Part shown: positions 49,470 to 61,185 of the stretch, one piece after another
Numbering within the stretch: the stretch's first letter is position 1
How the letters are laid out: each line of letters opens with the position of its first letter
Assembly: GCF_002878395.1 (NCBI RefSeq)
Contig: NW_025857900.1
Coordinates: forward strand, 104,667-168,666
Direction of reading: 5' to 3'
DNA from: Capsicum annuum
Taxonomy: Eukaryota; Streptophyta; Magnoliopsida; Solanales; Solanaceae
Length of the DNA: 64,000 bases
Notes under the pieces: model-generated
What the model was told of the DNA's origin: nothing
What the model saw: the letters and a program-made list of their open reading frames with translations, nothing else
Database searches by the model: none
Program-made: the position numbers and the translations under genes

Positions 49470-49937
49470 CCAATTAATGGAGGTACAAAAACATCCAACA
49501 CCTCTTCTAAAGCCTATCTTTCATTTTTTCTAGTGCTTTATCAAAGCAAAAAAAGTTGCAACTGATAAGTACATAAAGGTTCTAAAACATGCATTGCGAG
49601 ATATCCATTCTTTAATATAGTACAAGAAATGTCTAGAATGGCCAAGTGTCTCAAGATCATGCTTAATAAGAAAATGGATGTGCAAGAAGATAAGGTAAAT
49701 ATTATGTATCTAGTTAATTATGTTGTTTGTGTAGTCACAATTAAAAAAGAAAGATTCGAGAGCTTTCACCATTTATTTCAGCATTAGTTATCAAAAGTTT
49801 GCTAATGCCTTGTATAATAATGGAGCTAGTATCAATTTGATTCCATTAGGTGCCAAAAAGTAGTTAGGCTAAGCAAACTTATAAAGACAAGCATGCAATT
49901 GAAAATTACCGATAAATCAATAAAGAAGATCATATAT
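49470..49937 (+). pseudogene. Athila/Tat-type protease remnant
   Basis: LLKPIFHFF at about 49505 and KFANALYNNGASINLIPLGA at about 49798-49855 correspond to the protease region of Athila/Tat elements, where the active site normally reads LxDLGASINLMP; here NNG replaces the Asp of the active site. MQLKITDKSIKKIIYE follows. Cut at about 49937 by the truncated D LTR. Frames shift. Confidence 0.65.
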
Positions 49938-51334
49938 GAGTACCAAGTTGAAATCTTTAATACATATAATGAAATTATGTTAGCATGTAGTTGGAATTCT
50001 TGTATTTGAAGTGAAAAATGTTTCCATAATGTACTATTTTGATGTTCATGCCTAAGCCTCAAGTTATGCATGAAAGGTGGTTGCTAAAATGCCTAAGAAA
50101 ATAAGAATGATGCTTTATGACTCAATTGTGACCAAATTGATGAATCCATGCTTTACCCTTATGTTCATAATAACCTCCATGTTATTGTTATGCTATGCAA
50201 TGGTTTGGGAATGCTCATGATATTAGACTTACGAAATTATGATATTTTTACATGTATTACAATTTATGTGTAAGCTTATGACATACAAATACATCATGAA
50301 AATCCTCAACGTTTGTACTATGAATTGTTGACCGTAGTCATGTGTTTAAGAAGTGTCATGTATTGTTAGTACCATACTATAGAGTCCTTGGGGTACTTGT
50401 ACCTGACAATTTAGCTATGTTCCTAGAGCCAGTGTAAGTTTTAAGATAATCCCAGTCACGCCATGATCAATAGTATTCTCAGTTAGTTTCAGAACTCAGT
50501 ATAATTCAGTCAGTTAGATGACTCATGAAAACTTAGTAATCTCATAAACTCAATTAATTAACAGAATTCAGTAATGTTCTATCATTCCATGGAATGCAGA
50601 GAACTCAATCAAGTTCATCTCAGTATAATCAGTTAAACAACTATTCAATTTGGAGTAGGATTCAACACTGAACGAACCCAAGGATGAGGGCGCACACTGA
50701 CAGTAGAGGGTGTGACCCTTAGAAGAAATCCTTGCATTTTAGAACTATGTAGCCAGCATAGGTTGAGAAATCAATACTAAGAGTTAAGGGTTGATGAGGT
50801 GGATTAACATTGATAGTTGAGGGTCCTATCGTTCTCCTTTGGGGACACCGGCAGATGAGGGCCACTCACAGCTTGTGCTTACCAGGGACGTGGTATTGAC
50901 ACTCTTTTAATTGGGGTTACATATTGGACCCCAAATCTATACAGAAAAGGGGCATAACGGTTCGATGACTGCTTCCCACAGTCTCAGTCTCAGTGTCAAT
51001 AAAAGAACACAGATAGTTCTTTAGATTTAGGACTCTCAGATATAGTGACTCAGTTCAGTTCAAAACTTGGCTAGTTCCATCATAATCAGGACTATCAGAC
51101 ACAGTCACTCAGTTAATAGTATATTGCTTATACAAAACTCATGTTATCAATATTCAGACTCACTAGTCAGTATTATCACGATCTCACTTAGAGTTAAGCA
51201 TTCATGCATGTATTCTCACATGTATGTTATTTTGTCAGTTAGTATTGTTCATACATATGAACCCCATGTATTTAGCCTACCTCACTTTGAATACCAGTAC
51301 ATTCAGACGTACTGATGCATAGTTGTCTTCTATG

Positions 51335-51355
51335 CTATGGTGTTTTATACCATAG
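51335..51355 (+). other. Distal LTR hairpin in D
   Basis: ctatggt (51335-51341), loop gttttat, accatag (51349-51355). Identical to the E copy at 60514-60534. Confidence 0.6.
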
Positions 51356-51607
51356 GTTTGGATGCTCAACTTCCTGATCATACTTAACTTCAGATTCATC
51401 CAGCAGCAGTAGATTTGCAGTGAGTCCTCATCATTTGAGGATAGCATAATTATCTCATTACTTTATTATTTTAGTTTTAGTAAATAAAGTTAGTTGGGGA
51501 CATGTCCCATCAACTCCATAATTTTCAGATAGTTTAGAGGCTTTCAGACTAGATATTCAGACTTCAGTATTTTTAGTTATTTTAGTTGTTTTAGCATTGT
51601 TATACCA

Positions 51608-51608
<1 letters not shown>

Positions 51609-51644
<36 letters not shown>
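51609..51644. repeat. (ATT)n microsatellite
   Basis: About 12 units in the D 5' LTR; the E LTR has only attatattttt at the matching place. Confidence 0.95.
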
Positions 51645-51800
51645 TAGTTTTGAACCTTATGGCCTCTCAGCCTTTTATTATGCATTTATAAAGTATATTA
51701 TGCAGTGCTCAGTTACATATATCAGTCATGGATTAGCTTATGGTCCTTTGGGGTCATGAGAAGTGTGGTATTCTAGGTACCAAATTTGGGGCTTTACAAA

Positions 51801-51815
51801 CTTGGTATCAGAGCC
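51801..51815 (+). other. D primer-binding site
   Basis: cttggtatcagagcc two bases after the LTR; TGGTATCAGAGCC complements the initiator methionine tRNA end. Confidence 0.88.
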
Positions 51816-52014
51816 TAAGGTGTCCTAGGAAGTCTGAAAGCCGTATCTAGTAGAGTCTTGTTCATGGGTGTGTTGCACGCCATATTTTTGTATAGGAGAC
51901 TATAAGATGGTTTAGAAATAGTTTCTCTTCTTTCAATATTCATGTCATGCCAGTGAGCATGATCTCAAATTTAACTCTCAGTCTAATCTATTTCTCCCTT
52001 TTCACATATAGAAC

Positions 52015-53100
52015 ATGCCTCCCAAAAGAAGAAACGGAAATCAGTTAGCCCCTCAACCCATCCAAATAGATCCCTTGTACGACATGTCTCTTATAAAAAG
52101 TTTAAAGCTGCATTCACTACTTTTGTCAACTCAGTTGCTGCTCAGAACGAACGGCCAACTACTGTTCCAACTAGCCCAGTGTCCAATACTACTGCAGCTA
52201 GGATTTGGGAATTCACCTGAAAGAATCCTCCATCTTTCTTTGGGTCTTAGCCAGATGAGGACCCCCCCATGAATTCATTGATCAGGTTCAGAAGGTTACA
52301 GATATCATGGGGGTTACCGCTAGTGAGAGTGTTGAGCTAGCTACATATCAGTTGCAGGATGTGGAGTACACATAGTTCAAACAGTGGAAAGTAGAGAGGG
52401 CTATAGATGAAGGGCCTATTCAGTAGGAGAAGTTTGCCACTGCCTTCTTAGATAGATTCTTTCCCCTAAAGCTGAGAGAAGCTAAGGTGTTAAATTTTAT
52501 CAACCTCAAGCAGGGAAACATGACAGTGAAAGAGTATTCTCTTAATTTTACTCAACTAGCTAGATATGCTCCCCATGTAGTGGCAGACAGTAGGGCTAGG
52601 ATGAACAAAGTTATTTCTAGAGTGAATGATAGTGTGGTCAATGAGTGTAGATCTGCAATGCTGATTAGTGAGATAGACATAGCTAGGCTTATGTTCCATG
52701 TTCAACAGATGGAAGACCAGAATATTAGATGAGAGAGAAGCATAATAAGAGAGATAGAACCGGTAGCCTTAACTTCAATCAACCTAAGTCAGAGGGTGGT
52801 AACCATTCTGAGTTCCACCCAAAGTCATCCATTCCAGCTCCTTCCTCAGAAAGATAGGGCGACAGTCTCTAAATCTCAGGGCAGTGTTAGTAGTGACTGA
52901 ACCAATCCTCTTTGCCAAACTTATGGTAAGAACCATTAGGGTATTTGCAGAGTTGGCAGCGACGTCTATTTCAAATGTGGCAAGTCAGGGCATAGGGTCA
53001 GAGACTATCCTCACGAAGGCTTTTAGGGTCAGTGTAACCATTTATCAACTCAGTCCGATCGCCCAAACAAGCAGGGTGCCACATCTATCACCGTAGTGGG
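52015..53100 (+). pseudogene. D gag, broken
   Basis: Start MPPKRRNGNQLAPQPIQIDP at 52015, 85 codons open (52015-52272). A second open part (52487-52732) has FINLKQGNMTVKEYSLNFTQ and LARYAPHVVADS, the capsid region of this family. The zinc knuckle near 52965-53010 reads YFKCGKSGHRVRDYP with the last Cys as Tyr. Frameshifts lie between pieces. Confidence 0.9.
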
Positions 53101-53169
53101 CAATGCCCAAACAGATTTTATACTCTTTAGTCCCAACAGGATCAGGAAAATTCTCCTGATATAGCTACT

Positions 53170-53560
53170 AGTACATTACCGATCTTTCACTTCCATGTTT
53201 ATATTTTGCCAGATCCAGGAGCTTCTTTGTCTTTTGTTACTCCTTATATAGCAGTTGACTTTGGAATCAGACCCGAAATTCTAGCAGAGCCCTTTTTAGT
53301 CTCTACCTCAGTGGGCAAAACTATCATAGCCCGACGGGTATACAGAAACTGTCCGGTTATGGTATTTTAAAAAATTACATCAATAGACTTAGTCGAATTA
53401 GAGATGACTGATTTTGATGTCATTCTTGGCATGGATTAGCTTTATTCCTACTATGCCATAGTCGACAGTAGAAATAAAATTGTCCTATTTCATTTTCTGA
53501 ATGAACCTATCCTAGAGAAGAGGGATAGTACTTCAGCTTTCAGAGGTCAGCTTGTTTCCT
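53170..53560 (+). pseudogene. D aspartic protease, broken
   Basis: LPDPGASLSFVTPYIAVDFG near 53205-53265 holds the active site Asp-Pro-Gly-Ala, as in B and E. TDFDVILGMD near 53409-53438 is the second conserved block. Stops interrupt the frame. Confidence 0.85.
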
Positions 53561-55200
53561 ACCTTCGGGCATGGAAAATGATATCTAAGGGATATGTCTA
53601 TCATCTTGTTCATGTTAAGGACACTAGTTCTAAAACTCCTAGTCTTGAATTAGTCCCAGTAGTACATGAATACTCAGATGTCTTACCCGAAGATCTTCTA
53701 GGAATTTCTCCCGAAAGTGAAAGACTTCGGTATTGATCTTCTTCCAAATACTCAGCCTATATCTATTTTTCCATACAAAATGGCACTATCAGAACTCAGA
53801 GAATTGAAAGAAAAATTGAAGGATCTCCTAGATAAGAGATTCATAAGACCGGGGCGCACCAATCTTATTCATGCAGAAGAAAGATGGCTCTCTCAGAATG
53901 TGCATTGATTACCGTCATCTCAATAAAGTCACGATCCAGAACAAGTATCTACTTCCCAAAATTGATGAATTATTTGACCAACTTTATGTTGCTAGTTAAT
54001 TCTATGAGATAAACCTCAGATCAGGTTATCATCAGCTCAGAGTTAAAGAATGTGACATTTCAAAAATAGCTTTTTGAACTCGGTATAGTCACTTTGAGTT
54101 CTTAGTCATTCCCTTTGGTCTTACCAACTCCCCAGTTGCTTTCATGGACTTGATGAATCGAGTGTTCAAGCTGTACTTAGACATGTTCATCATAGACTTC
54201 ATAGATGACATCCCTGTTTACTCTCGCAGTGAGCATGATCATGTAGAACATCTCAGAATAGTATTGCAGACTCTTAGAAATCATCAATTATTTGCCAAAT
54301 TTAGTAAGTGCAAATTTTGGCTAGGTCAGTATCCTTCCTTGGTCATATCATTTCCGGTGATGGCATTAGAGTTGATCCTTAAAAGACTAAAATAGTAAGA
54401 AACTAGCCTTGCCTTGTATCTCCATCAGATATCAAGAGTTTCTTGGGTTTTGTTGGCTATTACAGATGTTTTGTTGAGGGATTTTATTCTATTTCAGCCC
54501 CTATGTCCAGTTTGACTCAGAAAAAAGTCAAGTTTCAGTGGTCAGATCCTTGCGAGAAGAGTTTTCAGGAGTTGAAGACTTGACTCACCTCAACACCAGT
54601 TTTTGGCTCTTCTAAATTGTTCAGATGGGTTCGTTATGTACTGTGATGCATCGAGAGTGGATCTGGGTTGTTTCCTCATGCAGCATAGTAAGGTCATAGC
54701 CTACACCTTCAGATAACTTAAACCCCATGAGAAGAATTATTTGACTCATGATCTTGAGTTAGCAGTCATAGTTTTTACCTTAAAAATTTAGAGGCATTAA
54801 TTTTATGGGGTGGATGTAGATGTGTTCACTAATCACAAAATCCTTCAGTACGTATTCTCTTAGAAAGATCTTAACCTCCATCAAAGAAGGTGGTTAGAGT
54901 TTTTGAAAAATTTTGACATAAGTGTTCTTTACCATCCAGGCAAGGCCAATATAGTGGATGACGCTCTCAGTAGACTGTCTATGAGTAGTGTTGCTTATGT
55001 TGGGGACAGTAAGAAGAAGTTAGCTCAAGAAGTTCATCAGCTTTCTAGACTAAGTATCTGCTTAGTCGATTTAATTGAGGGTAATATATGGGTTCAGAGT
55101 AGTTCCGAATCATCTCTTGTTTCCAAAGTTAAGGAAAATCAAGATATAGATCCCAGTCTATCCAAGTTGAAAGTTGCAGTTAAGGATCAGAAGGTAGAGG
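53560..55200 (+). pseudogene. D reverse transcriptase and RNase H, broken
   Basis: [22 protein letters not shown] (53755-53815), then RSGYHQLR near 54015-54045, and [16 protein letters not shown] near 54187-54234 with both catalytic Asp in FIDD. RNase H: FVMYCDASRVDLG near 54632-54670 and YHPGKANIVDDALSRLSMSS near 54930-54990. The linker SFQELK, missing in E, is present. Open parts are 54144-54395 and 54903-55262. Confidence 0.9.
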
Positions 55201-56570
55201 TTTTCTTCCAAGGGGAGATAGTGTATTGCGTTGTCAGGATCGTATGTGTGTTCCAGGTGTAGATGACTTAAGGCAAAAAATTCATGGAAAAGCTCATGGT
55301 GTGCACTACTCTATTAGTCCAGGGTCCACTAAGATATACTGCTACTTGTGGGAGATCTATTGGTGGAGTGGGATAAAAAGAGATATTATAGAGTTTTTGG
55401 CTATATGTTCTATATGTCAGCAGGTTAGGACAGAGCATCAGAAGCCTTGTGAGTCCATGCAAGAGTTTAATATTCCTACTTAGAAGTGGGAAGAAGTGAA
55501 CATAGACTTTGTGATGGGTTTGCCCCGTACTCATCATCAACATAATTCAGTTTGATTTATTATAGACATAATGACTAAATCATCTCATTTCCTTCTAGTC
55601 CATACCTCCTATTTAGCCGAGGATTATGTCAAACTCTATATCAAGGAGTTGGTCAGATTACACGGTGTTTTCTTGTCCATTATTTTAGATAGAGATACCC
55701 AGTTCACCTCTTATTTTTTAAAAGCAGTCCAAAAGGGTCTTGGTACCCGAGTTCATCTCATATAGCCTTTCATCCCAAGACAGATGGTCAAGCAGAAAGG
55801 ACTATCTACACTTTAGAAGATATTCTACGAGTGTGTGTAATTGATTTCAAAGATAGTTGGGATGACCACTTTTCTTTGATTGAGTTTTCATACAGCAACA
55901 ACATTCCACTATTAAGATGGCTCCATTCACAGCTCTCTATGGTAGAAGATGCAGATCTCCAATTGGTTGGTTTGAAATGGGTGAGGCTGTGGTAGTAAGG
56001 CCTGAATTGGTATTCAATACCTTAGAGAAAGTCCAATTGATCAGAGAAAAGCTTAAGACAAATCACAACCGATAGAAATCATACTTAGATGCGCATAGGA
56101 AAGATCTCGAGTTTGAGATTGGTGATCATGTTTATTTGAAAATCTCTCTCATGAAGGGAGTGAAGTTGTTTGGCAAGAAGGGAAAGCTCAGTCCCTGATA
56201 TATTGGTCCCTTCAAATTTCTCAGTCGCTTTGGCAAGGTAGCTTATGAGCTTGAATTTCCTTCACATCTAGCCTCAGTCCATCCAATGTTTCATGTCTCA
56301 TTGCTTAAGAAGTGCATAGATGACCCAAAAGTTGTAGTCCCTATAGAGGGCATAGACATTCAGAAAAACCTCTCTTATGAGAAAATGCCAGTCGAAATTC
56401 TTGAATATCAGACTTATAGACTAAGGAACAAAGAAGTACCTCTAGTCACAGTTCTTTGGCGGAATTAGTCCATTGAGGGAGCTATTTGGGAAGCAGAAGC
56501 AGACGTGCACACCAAGTACCCTCACCTCTTCTCCGAAAACTCAAACTCAGTCCAAGGTAATAGCTTTCCT
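55200..56570 (+). pseudogene. D integrase and chromodomain, broken
   Basis: Zinc finger: GKAHGVHYSISPGSTKIYCY and CSICQQVRTEHQKP (55285-55450). Core: NIDFVMGLPRTHHQ near 55500 and [15 protein letters not shown] near 55677-55720, so the first two catalytic Asp are kept; the Glu region (55790-55830) is out of frame. C-terminus ELEFPSHLASVHPMFHVSLL near 56250-56310 and chromodomain RNKEVPLVTVLWRN near 56424-56465. One of the better preserved integrases in the window. Confidence 0.9.
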
Positions 56571-56929
56571 TAAAGCTTATTCATTTTCATGTCCAAATTT
56601 TAGTTACAACATAGTATTCAGTTTTATGCTTAGATTTCCATTATAAAGTTGGTATCAACTACTATTGCATATTCAGTCATGTGTTCATACATCATGTCAG
56701 TCATGTATTAGTGCATTAGATATGCTTGAACCAGTTAACCAGTACTCCCAGTCATGCATCTATGTATCAACCTAGTCATGAAATAATGCATTAGATATGC
56801 ATACTCAGTATAAATCTCAGTAAATTAGTATTGTCAGTCATGTACTCATGTTTCAATTGTTCATGATCAGTATATACTTTGGATTATCATTTCTCCCATC
56901 TTAGTTAGTCTCATTAGAGGATGAATGTT
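56570..56929 (+). other. D 3' untranslated region
   Basis: Non-coding, with repeated words cagtcatg, catgtatt and gtatcaac, and no frame of note. The same kind of region follows the polyprotein of B. Confidence 0.6.
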
Positions 56930-56945
56930 CCCAAGGGGGAGATAT
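56930..56945 (+). other. D polypurine tract
   Basis: cccaagggggagatat just before TGTAAGACCC. Confidence 0.8.
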
Positions 56946-57426
56946 TGTAAGACCCCGCAAAATTTCTAAGCTTAATTCATCCTTTTAGGCTTGTCAAAGG
57001 GTCTCAGACTTAGAAAATTCTAGCTAAGTTCCTAGACTTAGTTTATTTTTGGCCTTCAAAAGTTGGCAATCTTATTTCATGACCTTAATGTCTCTTAATA
57101 GTTCATAATTTTGTTGATTCATGATCAGAGAGGTTGATAGTATTTCCGAATAAGTTTCAAATTTTTTGGAAGTCATTTAGACCAGGTTTGGTGTCCCAAA
57201 ATAGTGGACCAACGCAATCTTGGCGCGCTGCATCACCTATTGTGTTGGTTAACATTTTTGTAGGGAATGCTAGTTAAAACACCTAAGGCTTGGTTTGATC
57301 ATGGTGTGATGCGTCGGGTATTGCGTCGATGCCATCAATGAGCCACATCGCCAATCACGTCGATGCCCAATTTTTAGTCATTTAATGTCCGCATCTTTGA
57401 CGGAAAAAGGGTCAAATTCCCACCCC

Positions 57427-57434
57427 TATATAAT
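57427..57434 (+). promoter_or_regulatory. D LTR TATA box
   Basis: tatataat, 167 nt before the leader hairpin and after the gcgtcgatg word cluster. Motif and position only. Confidence 0.5.
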
Positions 57435-57593
57435 CCCATAACACGAGATTTAGCTAGGTTTTCACTTAAATATAGTTGTTTCTTTAAAAATCCCTCAAGA
57501 AAAAGTCTATGATTTTTAATTGAAGGTTCTAATCCAGGAGATTCCATCGTTAATCTTCAAGAAACTTCTATCTAAGGTATGTAAAGTGTTGAT

Positions 57594-57616
57594 TCATGGG
57601 TTTCATTCACCCATGA
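57594..57616 (+). other. Leader hairpin in D
   Basis: tcatgggt (57594-57601) and acccatga (57609-57616), an 8-bp stem with loop ttcattc. Relative to B, positions 8 and 9 differ in the left arm and the partners differ in the right arm. It follows aggtatgtaaagtgttga at 57575-57592. Confidence 0.75.
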
Positions 57617-59141
57617 TGCTCAAAAAACCTTTTTCAAAATGTAAAGTTTGAATTCCATGTTATGAATTGAATCATATCATGTTTATGTTGTTGTATGATT
57701 ACCAAGTTGAAATCTTTAATGCATATAATGAAATTATGTTAGAATGTTGTTGGAATTCTTGTATTTGAAGTTAAAAATATTGCCATAATGTAATATTTTA
57801 ATGTTCATTCCTAAGCCTCAAGTTATGAATGCAAGGTGATTGCTAAAATGTCTAAGAGAATAAGAATTATGCTTTATGACTCAATTGTGACCAAATTGAT
57901 GAATCCATGCTTTACCCTATGTTGAGAATGACCTTTATGTTATTGTTATGCATTGCAATGGTTTGGGAATTCTCATGAGATTAGACTTACGAAATTATGA
58001 AATGTTTACATGTATTCCTATTCATGTGTCAGCTTATGACATATAAATACTTCATGAAAATCCCTAACATTTGCACTATGAATTATTGACTATGGTCATA
58101 TGTTCAAGAAGTGTCATGTCTTTTCATTATCATGTATTGACTCCTGGGGGTACTTATACCCGACCATTTAGTTGTGTGCCTAAAGCTAGTGTCAGTTTCA
58201 AGATAATCTCAATCACTCTATGATAAGTAGTATTCTCAGTCAGTTTCAGAACTCAATAGAATTCAATCAGTCACACAACTCAGGAAAACTCAGTAATCTC
58301 ATGAACTCAGTCAGTTAACAAAATTCAGTAATGTTCTGTCAATCTACAAAATGTAGTGAACTTAGTCCAATTTATCTTAGTATAATCAGTTCAGTGTCTA
58401 TTAAGTTGGGAGTAGGATTCAGCACTGAGCAAACCTAAGGATGAGGGCGCACACTGACAATAGAGGGTGTGACCTTTATAAGAAATCCTTGCATTCCAGA
58501 AATATATAGCCAGCATAGGTTGAGACATCAACACTGATAGTTGAGGGTTGATGAGGTGGCTTAACACTGCTAGTTGAGGGTCCCACCGTTCTCCTTTGGG
58601 GACACTGGTAAATAAGGGTCACTCACAGCTTGTCCTTACCAGTGGCCCAGTATTGACACCTTTTCAATTGGGGTTACAGATTGGACCCCAACAGTAATAC
58701 CCCACCGTCACATCGAGGTAGTGACCACTCTTTCGCTGAGTAGGATGGAGAGGTCTGAAGGATGGTCAAGCTAGTGATGGACCATCGCATCCCACTATCG
58801 CACCAAGGCCGTAAGTTCCAGTTCTGGTCCTAATGCGACGGTCAGTCCGTTGGACAGTCGACCCAGCAATGGACCATCGGACCCACCATCGCATGTTTCA
58901 TTTAGTTATTTTAAAATTATTTTTAAAAGAGTATTTGGGTCTTTTTCCTCCCGATTTAATCCCTTATTACACCCGACTATAGCTCATTTGTTCATTATTC
59001 TTCTACAACAACAAATTAGGATTTCTCTAAGAAATTAATCCCAAGAACAAAAAACCCTAAGTGCTTAATTCCAAGACAATAATTCAAGTTTTCCTCCACA
59101 TATCTTCAAGAAACTTACAACCCAGGTATGCATAGTGTTCA

Positions 59142-59166
59142 TTCATGGACTCCTTTTATCCATGAA
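59142..59166 (+). other. Leader hairpin in E
   Basis: ttcatgga (59142-59149) and tccatgaa (59159-59166), perfect 8-bp stem; the ninth pair is a C-A mismatch, leaving loop tcctttt. Follows aggtatgcatagtgttca. Confidence 0.75.
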
Positions 59167-60513
59167 ACCCATGAATCTTATTTCTAAGATCAAGTGTATG
59201 GATTTTTATGAATTTCATATTGGGTTTGCTTTTGTTCTTGTTGATAATGACTAAGTGAATTTTACTCCATATTTTAGTGACAAAATCTTAAGGGGAATTT
59301 ATTATTATAGGTGTAGCTTCAAGTTAATCCATGATTAAACCCTTGAATGGTGAAATTAGAGATGAATCATGATGTTTATTTGTTGTATAATATTGTCTAC
59401 ATATTCTATGCCTACCATGTGTTTGGTTAAATGCCTATGTGAGTGAAAAGTGCCCAACTTGCATGCTATTGTGAAATCCCCATTTATATACAAGTTTATG
59501 CCTATCACATGTTTGATGAAATGCTTCAACGAATGAATTATGATGACGTTGTTGGTCATGTGTTCAAGTAAGTCATGCTTTGTCAGTTTCTTTTCATCGA
59601 GTCTCAGGGGTACTTATACCCGATAATTTAGCTGTGTGCCTAGACCCAACATCATGTTTTTACAATATCCTCAGTTAAGCAATGTTTAGTAGAATTCAGT
59701 AAGTCACGTGACTCAGGAAAACTTAGTAAAACTCAGAAATCCCAATAATCTCAGAAAGCTCAGTAATACGGAAATCTCAGTATTATTTCGTCAGTCAATA
59801 AAAACTCAGTTAATTCAGTCCAGTTTAGTTTAGTAATTCATGTTCAGTGTCTATTCAGATTGGAGTAGAAATTAGTATCGAGTGAACTCAAGGATGGGAA
59901 CTCACCTGCCAGTAGAGGGTGTGATCTTAGAAGCAATCCTTGCATTCCAGAACTACGTAGCCAACGTAGGTTGAGACATCATACCTTCTAGTACAGGGTA
60001 GATAAGGTGGCTTAACATGCTAGTTGAGGGTTCCCACTATTCTCATTAGAGTAACCTGCTATTTGAGAGTCACTCACATATTGTCCTTACCAGTGGCGCG
60101 GTATCGACACCTTTCCAATCAAGGCACGAATTGGACCCCGGCTTAGCTATTATAGCACATTTTAGGAATGTTGGTTAGATAACTACTTCCCATAGTTTCA
60201 GTATTAGTATCAGTCAAGAACTCAGATAGTTCTTCAAATTTCAGGACTATCAGATACAGTTAACTCAGCTTAGTATGCAACTCAGATAGTTTCGTTAGAA
60301 TTAGGACTGTGAGATACAGTCCCTCATGTTATCAGTGGTCTGATTCAATAATCATGTTATTATGGTACTCGTGTCAGTTATTGTGTCTCATACATATATT
60401 ATTACACTCATGATAGTTAGTCTGTTATCATTATTGTTCATGCATATGAACCCTATACATTTGGCCTACCTCACATGCATACTAGTACATTTAATCGTAT
60501 TGACGCATTCGTG

Positions 60514-60534
60514 CTATGGTGTTTTATACCATAG
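60514..60534 (+). other. Distal LTR hairpin in E
   Basis: ctatggt, gttttat loop, accatag; outer arms tcgtg and cacga can extend it. Confidence 0.6.
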
Positions 60535-60966
60535 GTTCAGAGACACGAGCACTAGAGCATCATTAGCATTCCAATCTCAGCAGTCAGAGTTAGAAGTGAG
60601 TTCTCATCTTTTGAGGTCATGATCATTACTTTATTATATGATTAATTAATTTATTAGTTGGAGTTAGTTGGGGACATATCCCATCAACTCCTTACTTAAA
60701 CAGTCATGTTTTAGAGGCTTTTTAGATTATCATATTCAGTTAGTTATTTTAGTTGTTTTTAGTATTTCATACCCTACCCAGATATTATATTTTTATCAGA
60801 TATTATGTCTTAGTTTTAACCTTATGGCCCTTCAGTTCATGTTTCCCTATTATATAGTGTATTATACAGTATATAGGTACATATATCAATCATAGTTTAG
60901 CTTGTGGTCCTTCGAGGTCATGAGAACTGTGTAGCATTCTGAGTACCAGGTTTGGGGCATTACAAA

Positions 60967-60981
60967 CTTGGTATCACAGCC
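60967..60981 (+). other. E primer-binding site
   Basis: cttggtatcacagcc; one base differs from the D site (TGGTATCAGAGCC). Confidence 0.85.
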
Positions 60982-61185
60982 AGGTTGCATAGTGTCCTAG
61001 GAAGTTTGAAAGCATTATCTAGTAGAGTCTTTTACATGGGTGTGTTGCACGCCATATTTATGTGTAGGAGGCTATAAGATATTTTAGGAATATTTTCCCA
61101 TCTTTCAGTATTCATGTCATTCCAGTGAGAATAATATCAAGTCAATCTCTCAATCTAATCCATTTCTCCCTTTCTTATACAACAC

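Larger units (their letters stand above)
49938..51798 (+). repeat. D 5' LTR, 5' truncated
   Basis: Matches the D 3' LTR from about 57690: taccaagttgaaatcttta, gcctaagcctcaagttatg, and many others. About 745 bp including the TATA and leader-hairpin region are missing. Ends tttgggg..tttaca at 51798 before the PBS. Contains the distal hairpin at 51335-51355 and an (ATT)n tract at 51609-51644. Confidence 0.88.
56946..58692 (+). repeat. D 3' LTR, first part
   Basis: Starts tgtaagaccccgcaaaatt. Includes the GC-rich words of this family (gcgtcgatgcc, 57200-57370), a TATA box (57427-57434), the leader hairpin (57594-57616) and the body matching the 5' LTR. At ggaccccaa the sequence switches to the E LTR; the 5' LTR continues there with atctatacag. 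Confidence 0.9.
58693..60964 (+). repeat. E 5' LTR, with internal deletion near its start
   Basis: Starts agtaatacccc (expected tgtaataccc), then jumps to sequence matching about 280 bp inside the B LTR (accgtcacatcgaggtagtgac against the B minus strand ccacattgaggcagtgag). It ends tttggggcattaca at 60964 before the PBS. Length 2272 bp against 2546 in B. Inserted in the D 3' LTR. Confidence 0.85.
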
